From Iodobacter sp025352645 (GTDB lineage Bacteria; Pseudomonadota; Gammaproteobacteria; Burkholderiales; Chitinibacteraceae), in the NCBI RefSeq assembly GCF_033446605.1, contig NZ_JAWQUO010000018.1, positions 1-64,000 of the forward strand: a stretch of DNA of 64,000 nucleotides, given 5' to 3'. A program made the position numbers and the translations under genes. Shown here piece by piece: positions 32,459 to 41,366 of this stretch (the stretch's first letter is position 1; every line of letters begins with the position of its first letter). The notes below the pieces were generated by a model. It saw nothing but the letters and a program-made list of their open reading frames with translations, was not told the origin of the DNA and searched no databases.

Positions 32459-33682
32459 TCATGATGAATACCCTCCAGTTAGGAAGAATATTTGCGCCTG
32501 AATAGCGGCAAGGCGGGAGGCTAGATCAAGGGCGCGTAATTGAGCCACTCGCTTGGTTTTGCGTACTTCAAGCACCGCATTGCTACTGCCCTTGCCAGAT
32601 TGCAGCCCTGCTAAGGCCAGCTCAGTCTGCTTTTGAATGAGGGGCAGAGTCTGTTGCTTCAGCCTTTGTAGCTGGCTAGTCAGTGCATCGCCTTGCGCAT
32701 TTAACTCGGCATATTGCTGACGATAGCCCGCACTACGAGCGGTTTTTTCTGCTTCGGCACGTTGCAAATTGGCGGTAGCGGCGGCGATTTTAGGGTCTTG
32801 CCGCGAGGCGGTAAAAAACGGTAGGTCGAAAGAGACTTTGACCATCGCTTGGTTTTGCCCCATATCGCTGCGTTGCAGGGCCAGCTCCAACCCCCAATCG
32901 GGATGCTTGCCTGCTTCCATCAGCGCCAATTCGGCACGGGCGGCGCTAATTTGCGAGCTGGCCACGTGCAGATCGGGCTGCTTGCTAAATTGATCAAATT
33001 GATCGTTGGAAGTTGGCTCGCGTTGCCATACAGGGAGTGAGCCACTGATGGGCTCGGCAGCGCGATCTAGCCCAATCCAGCGTGCCAATAGCGCCCGTGC
33101 TTGTTGAATCTCACTATTCAAGTCATCCCGTGCATCGGCTAATTGCTGGGCTTCTAGCTGTGCGGCTAAGGCATTGTCGGCGGTGCCGCCGCCTGCCAAT
33201 GCTGCGCGGCTGAGGCTTAAGCTGTTTTTATTTTCAATAACTTGCGCATCAAGGATTTGTATTTTTTCTTGTGCGTAATACAGGCTTAGCCAAGCGAGTG
33301 TGGTGGCTCGTTGTACATTGAGCTGTGCATAGCGATGTTGAGCACTACTCACTTGCCACGCTGCCGTGGCAATTTGGCGCTCAGCAGCCCGCTTGCTCGC
33401 ATTAGGAAACTCCTGCATCAGGCCAATACTGCGCATTGATTTGCCAATACGGTATTGGTCTTCTCCCTCGAGTGGAAGGTTATCAATGGCAAAAGAGAGC
33501 TTAGGGTCAGGTAACGCACCTGCAGATAGCGTTAAAAATTGAGCTGCATCAGCACCTGATCGGCTGGCAACAAGATCAGGGGCGTAATTTTGAGCTGCAG
33601 TTAAGGCTTCATCTAAGGTCAGAGCCTGTGCGCTGGCCGCGCAAAGTAATAGCGCAATACTGCGCAGTGCATAAGGAAACAT
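32459..33682 (-). CDS. cusC: TolC-family outer-membrane channel of the Cus pump
   Basis: 407 aa. Signal peptide MFPYALRSIALLLCAASAQA without lipobox, then two outer-membrane efflux repeats: LTLDEALTAAQNYAPDLVASRSGADAA, FPNASKRAAERQIA, and the second half LALMEAGKHPDWGLELALQRSDMG ... LPFFTASRQDPKIAAA. It is shorter than E. coli CusC and closer to CzcC-like proteins. A GGAG ribosome binding site precedes the ATG. It lies 64 bases upstream of cusB in the same operon, so it is the natural outer-membrane partner of CusBA. Confidence 0.9.
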   Translation of the reverse strand: MFPYALRSIALLLCAASAQALTLDEALTAAQNYAPDLVASRSGADAAQFLTLSAGALPDPKLSFAIDNLPLEGEDQYRIGKSMRSIGLMQEFPNASKRAAERQIATAAWQVSSAQHRYAQLNVQRATTLAWLSLYYAQEKIQILDAQVIENKNSLSLSRAALAGGGTADNALAAQLEAQQLADARDDLNSEIQQARALLARWIGLDRAAEPISGSLPVWQREPTSNDQFDQFSKQPDLHVASSQISAARAELALMEAGKHPDWGLELALQRSDMGQNQAMVKVSFDLPFFTASRQDPKIAAATANLQRAEAEKTARSAGYRQQYAELNAQGDALTSQLQRLKQQTLPLIQKQTELALAGLQSGKGSSNAVLEVRKTKRVAQLRALDLASRLAAIQAQIFFLTGGYSS

Positions 33683-33784
33683 GCGTGTTTCTCCAGATCA
33701 AACTGAATACGAAACACCAAAACGTGCAGGCGAGCGAAGACGCACTGCTGTCCTAGTGATGTTCAAATGGATCAGAGAAATAGG

Positions 33785-34180
33785 CTAGTTACGAAAAACT
33801 TGATATTGGATACGTAAGGGCGGGGAGGATGCGAGAAGTGTAGGTGGCGCTGCTAATTGCTGATTAGCCATCGGCAAATAGCTATCGAATAAAGGCGCAA
33901 GATAAAACAGGGTAAAGAGCTGTGGAGCAGGCAAATCTGGTGTTTTATGTGCTTCTAATTGTGAATCTTTTTGACAGTGCGCTTTGCATACCAAGGGCTG
34001 CTGGTTGGCTTTCATATCCACACAATCGCTCATATCAGCCATTTGCATCATAACAGGCGCAGTAGGCAAGCTTGCTAGAGCATCCGCGCAGGCATAAGCC
34101 GCTACAACGAACTGGCTGAATGTCAGCAAGATTATCATGAGCAGAACAGCGAGCGGATGGGCTAAAAAGCGATGTTTCAT
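33785..34180 (-). CDS. Small Cys/Met-containing exported protein heading the cus operon
   Basis: 131 aa. N-terminal membrane/signal segment (HPLAVLLMIILLTFSQFVVAAYAC), then a region with several potential metal ligands: MMQMADMSDCVDMKANQQPLVCKAHCQKD (three Cys, three Met). The rest has a Leu/Pro-rich pattern (LPAPQLFTLFYLAPLFDSYLPMANQ). It resembles small uncharacterised proteins commonly encoded ahead of copper RND operons (DUF2946-like), from memory and not by search. It lies 102 bases upstream of cusC on the same strand, and the promoter of the operon is probably further upstream. Confidence 0.72.
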   Translation of the reverse strand: MKHRFLAHPLAVLLMIILLTFSQFVVAAYACADALASLPTAPVMMQMADMSDCVDMKANQQPLVCKAHCQKDSQLEAHKTPDLPAPQLFTLFYLAPLFDSYLPMANQQLAAPPTLLASSPPLRIQYQVFRN

Positions 34181-34382
34181 GAGCCTAGCTTTAGTGGGGG
34201 CAGCAGTAGCTTACCTTACGAATATATAGTGCATTGCAATTGTTTTTGTTAAATTTAAATATAAGGGCTCAAATCAATAAATTTCACCATCCTGATCAGC
34301 AACACAATTGGGCAGGGGCCTTGTATATTTTATTGGTTTTTCGTGAGTAAATAGTTGATATGCATAAAATTGGGTGCGTAAA

Positions 34383-34410
34383 AAAACGAGCCAGCGATGT
34401 GGCTCGTTTT
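34383..34410. terminator. Terminator of the liv operon
   Basis: AAAACGAGCCA at 34383-34393 pairs with TGGCTCGTTTT at 34400-34410, six-base loop, with an A-run on the left giving U on the minus strand. It is 15 bases beyond the livF stop. Confidence 0.9.
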
Positions 34411-34424
34411 TACGTTAATAGCAA

Positions 34425-35141
34425 TTACTCGCCCAAATAGGCCTGTTGAATTTTGGGGTTGGCGAGTAAGTTTTCTGCTGTATCTGCCAAGGTGATCTTG
34501 CCCGATTCCATCACATAGCCTCGGTTGGCCGTTTGCAGTGCCAACTTGGCATTTTGCTCTACCAACAGCATGGTGACGCCTTCGGCAGCGATCATTTTAA
34601 TGATCTCAAAAATCTTCTGCACAATAATCGGCGCAAGGCCCATTGAAGGCTCATCCAGCAGCAATAGCTTAGGGCGGCCAAGGATGGCGCGGCCAATCGC
34701 GACCATCTGCTGCTCGCCTCCTGAAAGCGTGCCGGCTAGTTGTTTCATTCGCTCTTTTAGGCGCGGGAACAGGTAGTAAACACGTTCCATATCGTGGGCA
34801 ATGCCCGCTTTATCGTTGCGGGTATAGGCACCCATCAGTAGGTTTTCTTCAACGGTGAGGCGGCTAAAAATGCCTCGCCCTTCGGGCACCATGATCAGCC
34901 CTTGTTTTACATAATCGTAAATAGGTTTTTGGGCGGTTGATTTACCATCAAATAAAATATCGCCTGAGCTAGGTTTGCACATGCCAATCAGCGTTTTTAG
35001 CGTGGTGGTTTTGCCTGCACCATTAGCCCCGATCAGGGCAACAAGCTCGCCTTGATTAATTTCTAAATCAATTCCTTTTACGGCATGGATGCCGCCATAG
35101 GCGACTTTTAAGTCTTTTACTTGCAGCAATGGGCTGGACAT
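34425..35141 (-). CDS. livF: Branched-chain amino acid ABC transporter ATP-binding protein LivF
   Basis: 238 aa from the ATG at 35141. The frame is open to 35174, but GGAG is placed for 35141. Walker A GANGAGKTT, Q-loop, signature LSGGEQQMVAIGRAIL, Walker B LLLLDEPSMGLAP, H-loop region LLVEQNA. It matches the short LivF type without the LivG C-terminal extension. It powers uptake of leucine, isoleucine and valine, or a related hydrophobic amino acid or urea-like substrate. Last gene of livHMGF. Confidence 0.93.
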   Translation of the reverse strand: MSSPLLQVKDLKVAYGGIHAVKGIDLEINQGELVALIGANGAGKTTTLKTLIGMCKPSSGDILFDGKSTAQKPIYDYVKQGLIMVPEGRGIFSRLTVEENLLMGAYTRNDKAGIAHDMERVYYLFPRLKERMKQLAGTLSGGEQQMVAIGRAILGRPKLLLLDEPSMGLAPIIVQKIFEIIKMIAAEGVTMLLVEQNAKLALQTANRGYVMESGKITLADTAENLLANPKIQQAYLGE

Positions 35142-35214
35142 TATGGTGCAACTCCTAGGCCAAGTGATGCGCAAAGCGTTGCTCTTATGCCGCTTATTTG
35201 TAGAAATAGAATAC

Positions 35215-36000
35215 TCATTCTGGGGCTACTCCTAGATAAGCCTCGATCACGCGCGGATCATTTTTTACTGAATCGGGGATGCCTTCAGCAATTTTTTTGC
35301 CGTAGTCGAGCACTGCAATCCGATCACACAGATCCATCATTAGTTTGACGTCGTGTTCAATTAATAAAATAGTCACGCCATCATCGCGGATTTTTTGCAT
35401 GAGTTTTTTAAGGTCGCCCGTTTCTTTTGGGTTCATCCCTGCTGCTGGCTCATCCAAAGCCAGTAGCGTAGGGCGAGTTGCCAGCGCGCGTGCAATTTCT
35501 AGGCGGCGCTGATCACCGTAAGAGAGATTACGGGCCAATTCTTTGGCGTGTTTGCTAATGCCTACATAATCGAGCAGCTCATGAGCTTTGCTATGAATGT
35601 CTGCTTCTTCTTTTACGGCTTTGGGGCTGTGAAAAATAGCGCCCAAAATGCCAGAGTGGGTGCGCACATGCTGGCCGACCATAACGTTTTCTAGTGCCGT
35701 CATATTGGCAAATAAACGGATATTCTGGAAAGTGCGCGCAATACCTGATTCCACTACGACGTTGGGTTTTTTTCGGAATAAATCTAAACCATTAAAACTA
35801 AAGCTGCCTTCGTCGGGTTGATATAGCCCTGTTAAGACGTTGAATAGGGTAGTTTTACCTGCACCATTTGGGCCGATCAGGCCATAAATCTCGCCCTTGT
35901 TAATGGTGAGGCCCACGCTAGACAAAGCGTGTAGGCCGCCAAAACGCTTGGTAATGCCATCAATTTTGAGTAGAACTTCTTTAGTTTCTAGCGCGCTCAT
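35215..36000 (-). CDS. livG: Branched-chain amino acid ABC transporter ATP-binding protein LivG
   Basis: 261 aa. Walker A GPNGAGKTT, signature LSYGDQRRLEIARALA, Walker B LLALDEPAAGMNP, and the LivG-specific end (IAVLDYGKKIAEGIPDSVKNDPRVIEAYLG). The start overlaps the livM stop by 4 bases (ATGA), so they are coupled. It pairs with LivF as the ATPase heterodimer under LivHM. Confidence 0.94.
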   Translation of the reverse strand: MSALETKEVLLKIDGITKRFGGLHALSSVGLTINKGEIYGLIGPNGAGKTTLFNVLTGLYQPDEGSFSFNGLDLFRKKPNVVVESGIARTFQNIRLFANMTALENVMVGQHVRTHSGILGAIFHSPKAVKEEADIHSKAHELLDYVGISKHAKELARNLSYGDQRRLEIARALATRPTLLALDEPAAGMNPKETGDLKKLMQKIRDDGVTILLIEHDVKLMMDLCDRIAVLDYGKKIAEGIPDSVKNDPRVIEAYLGVAPE

Positions 36001-37103
36001 GCTTTTGCCTCTTCATCTTTTTCGTGGAACTCTGCTTTACGGCGTTGCGATGGCCATAGGCCCTCTGGGCGCAGCAGCATAATCACGATCATGGCAAGGC
36101 CAAAAATCAGCATGCGTAAGTTTTCGGGGTCAACCACACGGCGGCCAACAATGGCTTGCTGCAGTGGGTTGATCACATCGCGCAGAATTTCTGGGGTGAT
36201 AGACACAATGATTGCGCCTAAAATAACGCCAGGAATATGCCCCATACCGCCTAATACCACCATGCATAACACCATGATGGATTCCATTAGCACAAATGAT
36301 TCAGGTGAAACAAAGCCTTGGAAGCTGGCAAATAAAGCACCTGATACCCCCCCAAAGCTGGCACCCATCGCAAACGCCAGCAGCTTGATATTGCGGGTGT
36401 TGATGCCCATCGCGTTGGCGGCGATTTCATCTTCACGAATGGCCACCCAAGCGCGGCCAATACGTGAATTTTGTAAACGCATGGAGACAAAAATAATCAA
36501 CAGGCAGAAGGCAAGAATTAAGTAATAGTAAAGGTGTACTTTTTCAAATGTTAGCCCTAGAAACTCAATCGGGCGGCCAAAATCATAAGGGCCAACATGA
36601 ATGCTTTTAATATTATTAATACCCTGTGGGCCATTGGTGATATTGATCGGGCGATCTAGATTATTCATAAAGATGCGGATAATTTCACCGAATCCTAAAG
36701 TCACAATCGCCAAATAATCGCCGCGTAGTTTTAATGTAGGCGAGCCAAGTAATACGCCAAATAAACCCGCCACCAAGCCCGCTAGTAAAATCATCACAGG
36801 GAATGAAGGGTAAATCAGCCAAGCTGGCAGAACGGCAGCCAGATGTGGCGAATTTAAAATGGCATAAAGGTAAGCGCCCACGGCATAAAAGGCGATATAA
36901 CCCAAATCTAATAGGCCAGCGTAGCCCACTACAATATTGAGTCCGAGCGCCAGCATGATATACAGCAGGGCAAAATCGATGGTGCGGATCCATGATTTGC
37001 CGCTTTCAAAGCTGCCGGTCAGCACAAAAGGCAGAATGAGCATCACGACCGCAAGTATGGCCATGGCGATCAGCCGTTGGCGAGGATTTTCTAGTTTTAG
37101 CAT
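35997..37103 (-). CDS. livM: Branched-chain amino acid ABC transporter permease LivM
   Basis: 368 aa with about ten helices. Typical LivM segments: YIMLALGLNIVVGYAGLLDLGYIAFYAVGAYLYA, LRGDYLAIVTLGFGEIIRI, SRIGRAWVAIREDEIAANAMGINTRNIKLLAFAMGASFGGVSGALFA (coupling loop). It forms the membrane channel with LivH. It starts 8 bases after the livH stop. Confidence 0.94.
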   Translation of the reverse strand: MLKLENPRQRLIAMAILAVVMLILPFVLTGSFESGKSWIRTIDFALLYIMLALGLNIVVGYAGLLDLGYIAFYAVGAYLYAILNSPHLAAVLPAWLIYPSFPVMILLAGLVAGLFGVLLGSPTLKLRGDYLAIVTLGFGEIIRIFMNNLDRPINITNGPQGINNIKSIHVGPYDFGRPIEFLGLTFEKVHLYYYLILAFCLLIIFVSMRLQNSRIGRAWVAIREDEIAANAMGINTRNIKLLAFAMGASFGGVSGALFASFQGFVSPESFVLMESIMVLCMVVLGGMGHIPGVILGAIIVSITPEILRDVINPLQQAIVGRRVVDPENLRMLIFGLAMIVIMLLRPEGLWPSQRRKAEFHEKDEEAKA

Positions 37104-37111
37104 TTTAATTC

Positions 37112-38041
37112 CTAGGCGCGATCAGCGACACGTTCGCCAAGTAATCCAGATGGGCGGAATACCAGCACGATAATCAGCACGATAAAGGCAAAGATGTCTT
37201 TGTAGTTACTACCAAAAGCACCGCCGGTTAGATCGCCTAAATAGCCGGAGCCAAGGCTCTCGATTAAGCCGAGTAATAAGCCACCCAATACCGCACCGCC
37301 TAGATTACCAATCCCACCCAGTACTGCAGCAGTAAAGGCTTTTAGACCAATCAAAAATCCCATATAGGCATGGGCTTGATCGTAGTTGGCGGCAACCATT
37401 ACTCCTGCTACAGCGCCTAGGGCTGAGCCGATCATAAATACCATTGAGATGATTGAATTGATATTCACTCCCATCAGCCCTGCAACTTCAGGGTTTTGCG
37501 CCGTGGCCCGCATGGCGCGGCCAAGCTTAGTGCGTTCAATCAGGAAAAACAGCCCGGCCATTAAAGCCAGAGCAAGGCCAATGATGGCGATTTGCAAGCT
37601 GGTGATGGTGGCTCCGCCGATTTCATGCACGGTGCTGGGCAAAATAGCGGGGAAAGGGCGGTAGTTGCGGCCCCAGATCAGCATGGCGGCTTGTTGCAGC
37701 ACAATGGATACGCCAATCGCGGTAATCAGCGGCGCGAGCCTTGGGGCTTTACGCAGTGGGCGGTAGGCGATTTTCTCGATGGCGTAGCCCAAAATAATCG
37801 AGACCGGCACGGCCATCATAAAGCCGACTAAGAGCAGCATGGGGCCGGGGAGCGATACATTGTGCCCAAGGAGGAGGTTGATGCAGGTAATGGTGACCAT
37901 TGCACCGATCATAACGATTTCGCCGTGGGCAAAATTGATCAGCTGCATGATGCCGTACACCATGGTGTAGCCAAGGGCAATCAGTGCATAAATACTGCCG
38001 ACGACTAAGCCATTAAAGATTTGCTGGAGAAAAATATCCAC
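37112..38041 (-). CDS. livH: Branched-chain amino acid ABC transporter permease LivH
   Basis: 309 aa from the GTG at 38041, which gives the family N-terminus (M)DIFLQQIFNGLVVGSIYALIALGYTMVYGIMQLINFAHGE. The frame is open to 38155, but those 38 residues do not fit LivH. No good ribosome binding site precedes the GTG. EAA-like coupling loop TKLGRAMRATAQNPEVAGLMGVN. First gene of livHMGF. The usual substrate-binding protein gene is not adjacent. Confidence 0.92.
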   Translation of the reverse strand: MDIFLQQIFNGLVVGSIYALIALGYTMVYGIMQLINFAHGEIVMIGAMVTITCINLLLGHNVSLPGPMLLLVGFMMAVPVSIILGYAIEKIAYRPLRKAPRLAPLITAIGVSIVLQQAAMLIWGRNYRPFPAILPSTVHEIGGATITSLQIAIIGLALALMAGLFFLIERTKLGRAMRATAQNPEVAGLMGVNINSIISMVFMIGSALGAVAGVMVAANYDQAHAYMGFLIGLKAFTAAVLGGIGNLGGAVLGGLLLGLIESLGSGYLGDLTGGAFGSNYKDIFAFIVLIIVLVFRPSGLLGERVADRA

Positions 38042-38427
38042 GTGTGTATGCCCATATGAGGAGTGCAGATGCGATTGAATAAGACCATTACAGTTAGATC
38101 CATGTGCGAAAATTAACCCTGAATAATAATGGCCGATACTTGTGAATTTCCCCAACTGGCAATCTTAAACTGGGTTGTTTTAAACGGGCTGAAGTGCTTT
38201 GCAATTAAAACTAATGGCTTCTATTTATATGTCTAGTCTTAAATTAGCCATGAATAGCAAATATTCAAAATTTCATTGGTATTTAATTGCATAGGCGTGC
38301 GGTTTTAAAAGGGCACTGTTTGATAGGCGGGATTGTCCGCTGCTTGTTTACGCGGATGAATAGGGTATTTATTTGAGCATGCACATTTTCTGAAAACATA
38401 TTCTTGTTATTTTCTTTGAGGCATTAA
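38042..38427. other. Gene-free region upstream of livH / downstream of rne
   Basis: About 385 bases, AT-rich, with no credible gene. It must hold the liv operon promoter on the minus strand, but no pair of hexamers could be chosen with confidence. Nothing resembling a leucine-responsive leader peptide (Leu-codon run) is visible. Confidence 0.4.
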
Positions 38428-38458
38428 AAAAGCCACCGAGTGATTTTCGGTGGCTTTT
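38428..38458. terminator. Terminator of rne
   Basis: AAAAGCCACCGA at 38428-38439 pairs perfectly with 38447-38458, seven-base loop. On the minus strand it ends in U-run. It is 17 bases after the rne stop. Confidence 0.9.
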
Positions 38459-38474
38459 GCTGATTCAATTCAAA

Positions 38475-41366
38475 TTAGAATTGCTTGGTTTGAACCTGCA
38501 CCAGAGGCTCGGCCGAGGTGTCTGCTGGAGCAGCAGTGGCATCACGTCGATTAGCACGCGCAGGCGCATCGCTTACAGGAGTAAGAGCAGCGTCAGTAGT
38601 CGCCGCTTGTGTTTCAACCTGCTGCAACATAGTGACTTCTGCACTAGCCTGTGTAGTCGTTTGAACATCACGGCGACGGCGGCGAGCAGGCGCTTCAACA
38701 GCTGGAGTGCTTTCTGCCGCCAAGGTACGCGTTGCGACCATAACCAGACCTGCTGCTTCTGGAGTGCCAATCACTAAGGGTGCTTGAACGGGGGCTGGTG
38801 CTGCCACCACCGCGGGAGCGACTTCAACCGGTGCGGCTACTGGAGTCGCGATTGGGGCTGGAGCTGGCGCTGCAACGGGAGCAGGAACCACAATCACTAC
38901 TGGAGCGGTAACCGGAGCTGGAGCTGGAGCCGGTGCCACAACAGGCGCTGGTGCAGGAGCCACTACAGGTGTAGGGGCAAGCACCACTTCAGGGATGACT
39001 GCCGCCACGATTGGCGCTGTCGCGACTACTACGGGTGCGGCGACCACAGCCACTTCTACTGCTGGAGCGGCTACAGGGGTAGGGGCATCAATAGGTGCAA
39101 TCGGCTTGTTGTCAAAGATCGGCGCAGCAGGAACGATTGCTGTGAAAGCCGCTTCTGCCCCTGTTACTTCTGGGCGATCACGACGCTCACCACGACGGCT
39201 GCGACGACGGCGGCTACGTTGTTGCTCGCTGGCTTCGTCAGAATTGTTTTCTACGATCGGCGTAATTAACAATGCTTCTGTTGTGGCAGCAGGCGTTTCT
39301 TTACGTGGCTGACGTTCTGGACGGGCAGGGCGCTCATTGCGAGGGCGTTGCTCGGCCGGAGCTTCGCTGCGCTCATTGTTGCGCTCGGTCCGTTCCGCAC
39401 GTTCACGTGGCTCACGGTTTTCACGTGCTTCACGATTTTCACGGCTCTTTTGCAGATCTTCTTCAATGCGTGGCTTACCACTGCCGCGACGCGGCTGTGC
39501 AGGGGCTTCTTCATTGCGAGCAGGACGCTCGGTGCGAGGCGCTTGGCCTTCACGTGGTTCACGCGCTGGGCGTTGGCCACGATCATTGCGATTGCGTGAA
39601 TTATTGCTTGGCCGCGCCGCAGCCGCTGGCTTCGGCGTTTCTACCGGCGCTTCAGGCTCACCTTGGAACCAAGTTACAATTTTTTTCCACAGTGATGGTA
39701 TGGCAACCACATCGGTAGGCGCAGCAACACGGTCACGCGCAGAAATCGGCGCAGGCTGGTCTGGGGTAATGCCCTTAACCATGGCTTCTTGACGTTTGGT
39801 TTGCTCTTCTTTGACCTTGCCTGGCTGATAGCCCGTTTCGCTTGGCAAATCAACCATTTTGTAGGACGGCACGACATCTTCATGGCTACCTATATCTTCA
39901 TGGCGCAGACGTGAAAGATTGTAGTTGGGGGTTTCTAAATGCGTGTTTGGAATCAGGATTACGCTTACTTTTAGGCGTGCTTCAAGCGCAGAAATCTCTG
40001 CACGTTTTTCGTTCAGCAAGAAGGTGGCTACATCCACTGGCACCTGCGCATGAATCGCACCGGTGTTTTCCTTCATCGATTCTTCTTGAATAATCCGCAG
40101 GATATTCAGTGCAGAAGATTCAATGCCACGGGTAAAGCCCGTGCCATGACAGCGAGGGCAGGCAATGTGGCTGGTTTCTTCAAGGGAGGGCTGTAGGCGC
40201 TGGCGTGATAATTCCATCAAGCCAAAGCGGCTGATTTTGCCGGTTTGTACGCGGGCACGGTCGTGGTGCAAGGCGTCACGCAGACGGTTTTCTACTTCGC
40301 GCTGATTCTTTGGGTTTTCCATGTCGATAAAATCGATCACGATCAAACCACCCACGTCACGCAGACGCATCTGACGGGCGATTTCGTCAGCGGCTTCCAT
40401 ATTGGTGCGCAGCGCGGTTTCTTCGATGTCGGCGCCCTTGGTGGAGCGGGCCGAGTTCACATCAATAGAGTAGAGCGCTTCGGTTTTGTCGATCACAATT
40501 GCGCCGCCAGAAGGCAGGTTTACTTCGCGGGCAAAGGCGGTTTCGATCTGATGCTCAATCTGGAAGCGTGAGAACAGCGGCACGTCATCTTGATAGAACT
40601 TCACGCGGTTGACATTGGCCGGCATCACATGGCTCATAAACTGACGTGCTTGCTCGTAAATATCAAGCTTATCAATCAGCAGCTCACCGATTTCTGGCTG
40701 GAAGTAATCGCGAATCGCACGGATAACCAAGCTAGATTCCTGATAAATCAGGAAAGCACCTGTTTGGGTAGAGGCAGCGCCTTCAACCGCACGCCAAAGT
40801 TGCAGCAGGTAGTTTAAATCCCACTGCAGCTCTTCTGCATTGCGGCCAATGGCGGCAGTACGCGCAATCAGGCTCATGCCGTTAGGCGTTTCGAGCTGAT
40901 CAAGAACGGCGCGAAGTTCATTCCTTTCTTCGCCCTCGATGCGGCGGGATACACCACCACCACGCGGATTGTTTGGCATCAATACAAGGTAGCGACCGGC
41001 CAAGCTGATGTAGGTAGTCAGCGCAGCGCCTTTATTGCCACGCTCGTCTTTCTCTACCTGAACGATCAGTTCCTGACCTTCTTTAAGAGAATCGCCGATA
41101 CGCGGGCGGCCATTGCCATCACCGTTGTCGTTCAGGTAGGCGCGAGCCACTTCCTTAAACGGCAAGAAGCCATGACGATCGCAGCCATAATCAATGAAGC
41201 AGGCTTCAAGGCTGGGCTCTACACGGGTAATCACACCCTTGTAGATATTGGATTTCCGCTGTTCTTTACCAACGGTTTCGATGTCGAGGTCGACTAATTT
41301 TTGACCATCAACAATAGCAACGCGCAGCTCTTCAGCTTGCGTTGCGTTAAATAGCATACGTTTCAT
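38475..41366 (-). CDS. rne: Ribonuclease E
   Basis: 963 aa from the ATG at 41366 (MKRMLFNATQAEELRVAIVDGQKL), with GGAG 7 bases ahead. S1 RNA-binding domain at about 37-120, 5' sensor/RNase H region, DNase I-like catalytic domain with IDVNSARSTKG and VIDFIDMENPKNQREVE (Mg-binding Asp), and Zn-link CPRCHGTG. After about residue 500 the scaffold is disordered: Arg/Glu/Pro-rich (RNA-binding, 560-720), then an Ala/Pro/Val tract (about 745-895) and a short Arg-rich end. It cuts single-stranded AU-rich RNA and organises the degradosome. Divergent from rluC, as is usual. Confidence 0.95.
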   Translation of the reverse strand: MKRMLFNATQAEELRVAIVDGQKLVDLDIETVGKEQRKSNIYKGVITRVEPSLEACFIDYGCDRHGFLPFKEVARAYLNDNGDGNGRPRIGDSLKEGQELIVQVEKDERGNKGAALTTYISLAGRYLVLMPNNPRGGGVSRRIEGEERNELRAVLDQLETPNGMSLIARTAAIGRNAEELQWDLNYLLQLWRAVEGAASTQTGAFLIYQESSLVIRAIRDYFQPEIGELLIDKLDIYEQARQFMSHVMPANVNRVKFYQDDVPLFSRFQIEHQIETAFAREVNLPSGGAIVIDKTEALYSIDVNSARSTKGADIEETALRTNMEAADEIARQMRLRDVGGLIVIDFIDMENPKNQREVENRLRDALHHDRARVQTGKISRFGLMELSRQRLQPSLEETSHIACPRCHGTGFTRGIESSALNILRIIQEESMKENTGAIHAQVPVDVATFLLNEKRAEISALEARLKVSVILIPNTHLETPNYNLSRLRHEDIGSHEDVVPSYKMVDLPSETGYQPGKVKEEQTKRQEAMVKGITPDQPAPISARDRVAAPTDVVAIPSLWKKIVTWFQGEPEAPVETPKPAAAARPSNNSRNRNDRGQRPAREPREGQAPRTERPARNEEAPAQPRRGSGKPRIEEDLQKSRENREARENREPRERAERTERNNERSEAPAEQRPRNERPARPERQPRKETPAATTEALLITPIVENNSDEASEQQRSRRRRSRRGERRDRPEVTGAEAAFTAIVPAAPIFDNKPIAPIDAPTPVAAPAVEVAVVAAPVVVATAPIVAAVIPEVVLAPTPVVAPAPAPVVAPAPAPAPVTAPVVIVVPAPVAAPAPAPIATPVAAPVEVAPAVVAAPAPVQAPLVIGTPEAAGLVMVATRTLAAESTPAVEAPARRRRRDVQTTTQASAEVTMLQQVETQAATTDAALTPVSDAPARANRRDATAAPADTSAEPLVQVQTKQF

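Noticed and set aside
38784..39269. Plus-strand frame of 161 codons, Trp/Arg/His-rich
   Set aside because: Antisense to the Ala/Pro/Val low-complexity tract of rne. Composition follows from the repeat, not from coding selection.
39337..39792. Plus-strand frame of 151 codons opposite rne
   Set aside because: Antisense to the Arg/Glu/Pro-rich scaffold. Serine- and arginine-rich product typical of a shadow frame.
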